Assembly (NCBI RefSeq): GCF_000473365.1
Contig: NZ_KI421517.1
Span: forward strand, 1,429,780-1,493,779
DNA: 64,000 bases
Source: Adhaeribacter aquaticus DSM 16391
GTDB lineage: Bacteria; Bacteroidota; Bacteroidia; Cytophagales; Hymenobacteraceae
Reading direction: 5' to 3'
A program made the position numbers and the translations under genes. This document shows positions 63,992 to 64,000 of this stretch, piece by piece; positions within the stretch are counted from its first letter, which is position 1; the number at the start of each line of letters is the position of its first letter. Under the pieces are notes generated by a model. That model ran no database searches, was not told where the DNA came from, and saw only the letters and a program-made list of their open reading frames with translations.

Positions 63992-64000
63992 ATTATAATT

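Noticed and set aside
1..64000. CRISPR arrays, insertion sequences, prophage genes, rRNA operons
   Set aside because: Looked for regularly spaced repeats, transposase or integrase motifs and rRNA-like sequence; none was recognised. Only the tRNA-Arg was found as an RNA gene.

Overview
The window looks like a chromosome segment of a Bacteroidota bacterium, most likely a cytophagal (Hymenobacteraceae-like: Adhaeribacter, Pontibacter, Rufibacter). The clues are type IX secretion (T9SS) cargo with CHU_C and Por-type C-terminal sorting domains, a PorP/SprF partner, PAS-rich histidine kinases, an AraC regulator with a 7TM N-terminus, several start-proximal boxes of the Bacteroidota TAnnTTTG type, and few Shine-Dalgarno sequences. 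The species call is inference. The GC content looks moderate, and almost all of the window reads as ordinary vertical chromosome.

Layout. 0-3 kb: minus-strand sugar operon (transaldolase, two transketolase halves, HAD hydrolase cut by the window edge). 3.4-5.6 kb: minimal ergothioneine pair egtB-egtD. 5.9-10 kb: cupin, RomA-like metallo-hydrolase, DinB protein, WYL regulator, nucleoside-hydrolase-like protein. 10.3-13.5 kb: five-PAS histidine kinase with a single-domain response regulator. 13.6-20 kb: plus-strand lipoprotein, a DUF305 gene with a damaged leader, nitrilase, AraC-type regulator, C10-like protease, SDR, Nei/Fpg-like glycosylase. 20.1-23.7 kb: overlapping uvsE-polA repair pair; the Pol I lacks recognisable proofreading residues. 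23.9-29 kb: mscL, second PAS kinase, LLM oxidoreductase, pirin.

29.1-37.3 kb: CusABC-like heavy-metal efflux operon with four CPMHP metal-binding modules, two consecutive adaptors, TolC, and an RND pump whose reading frame is broken between TM4 and TM5. 37.6-40.6 kb: ModE-like regulator followed by a TonB-dependent receptor. Between them is a 24-bp 9-6-9 palindrome that closely resembles the ModE operator (Mo-box) and sits directly on the receptor's start. This is the most interesting locus in the window and suggests molybdate- or tungstate-regulated outer-membrane uptake.

40.6-53.6 kb: hypothetical protein, PfkB-family kinase, PorP/SprF plus a 1272-aa CHU_C surface protein, a small orphan, and a 1705-aa T9SS-exported endonuclease/exonuclease/phosphatase protein. 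53.7-62.3 kb: purU, Tat-like aldo/keto reductase, YitT protein, PPP-type phosphatase, hybrid kinase, LytTR regulator, GH25 lysozyme. The end holds a 79-aa orphan, tRNA-Arg(CCG) with a strong terminator, and an unknown lipoprotein with a C-terminal membrane anchor.
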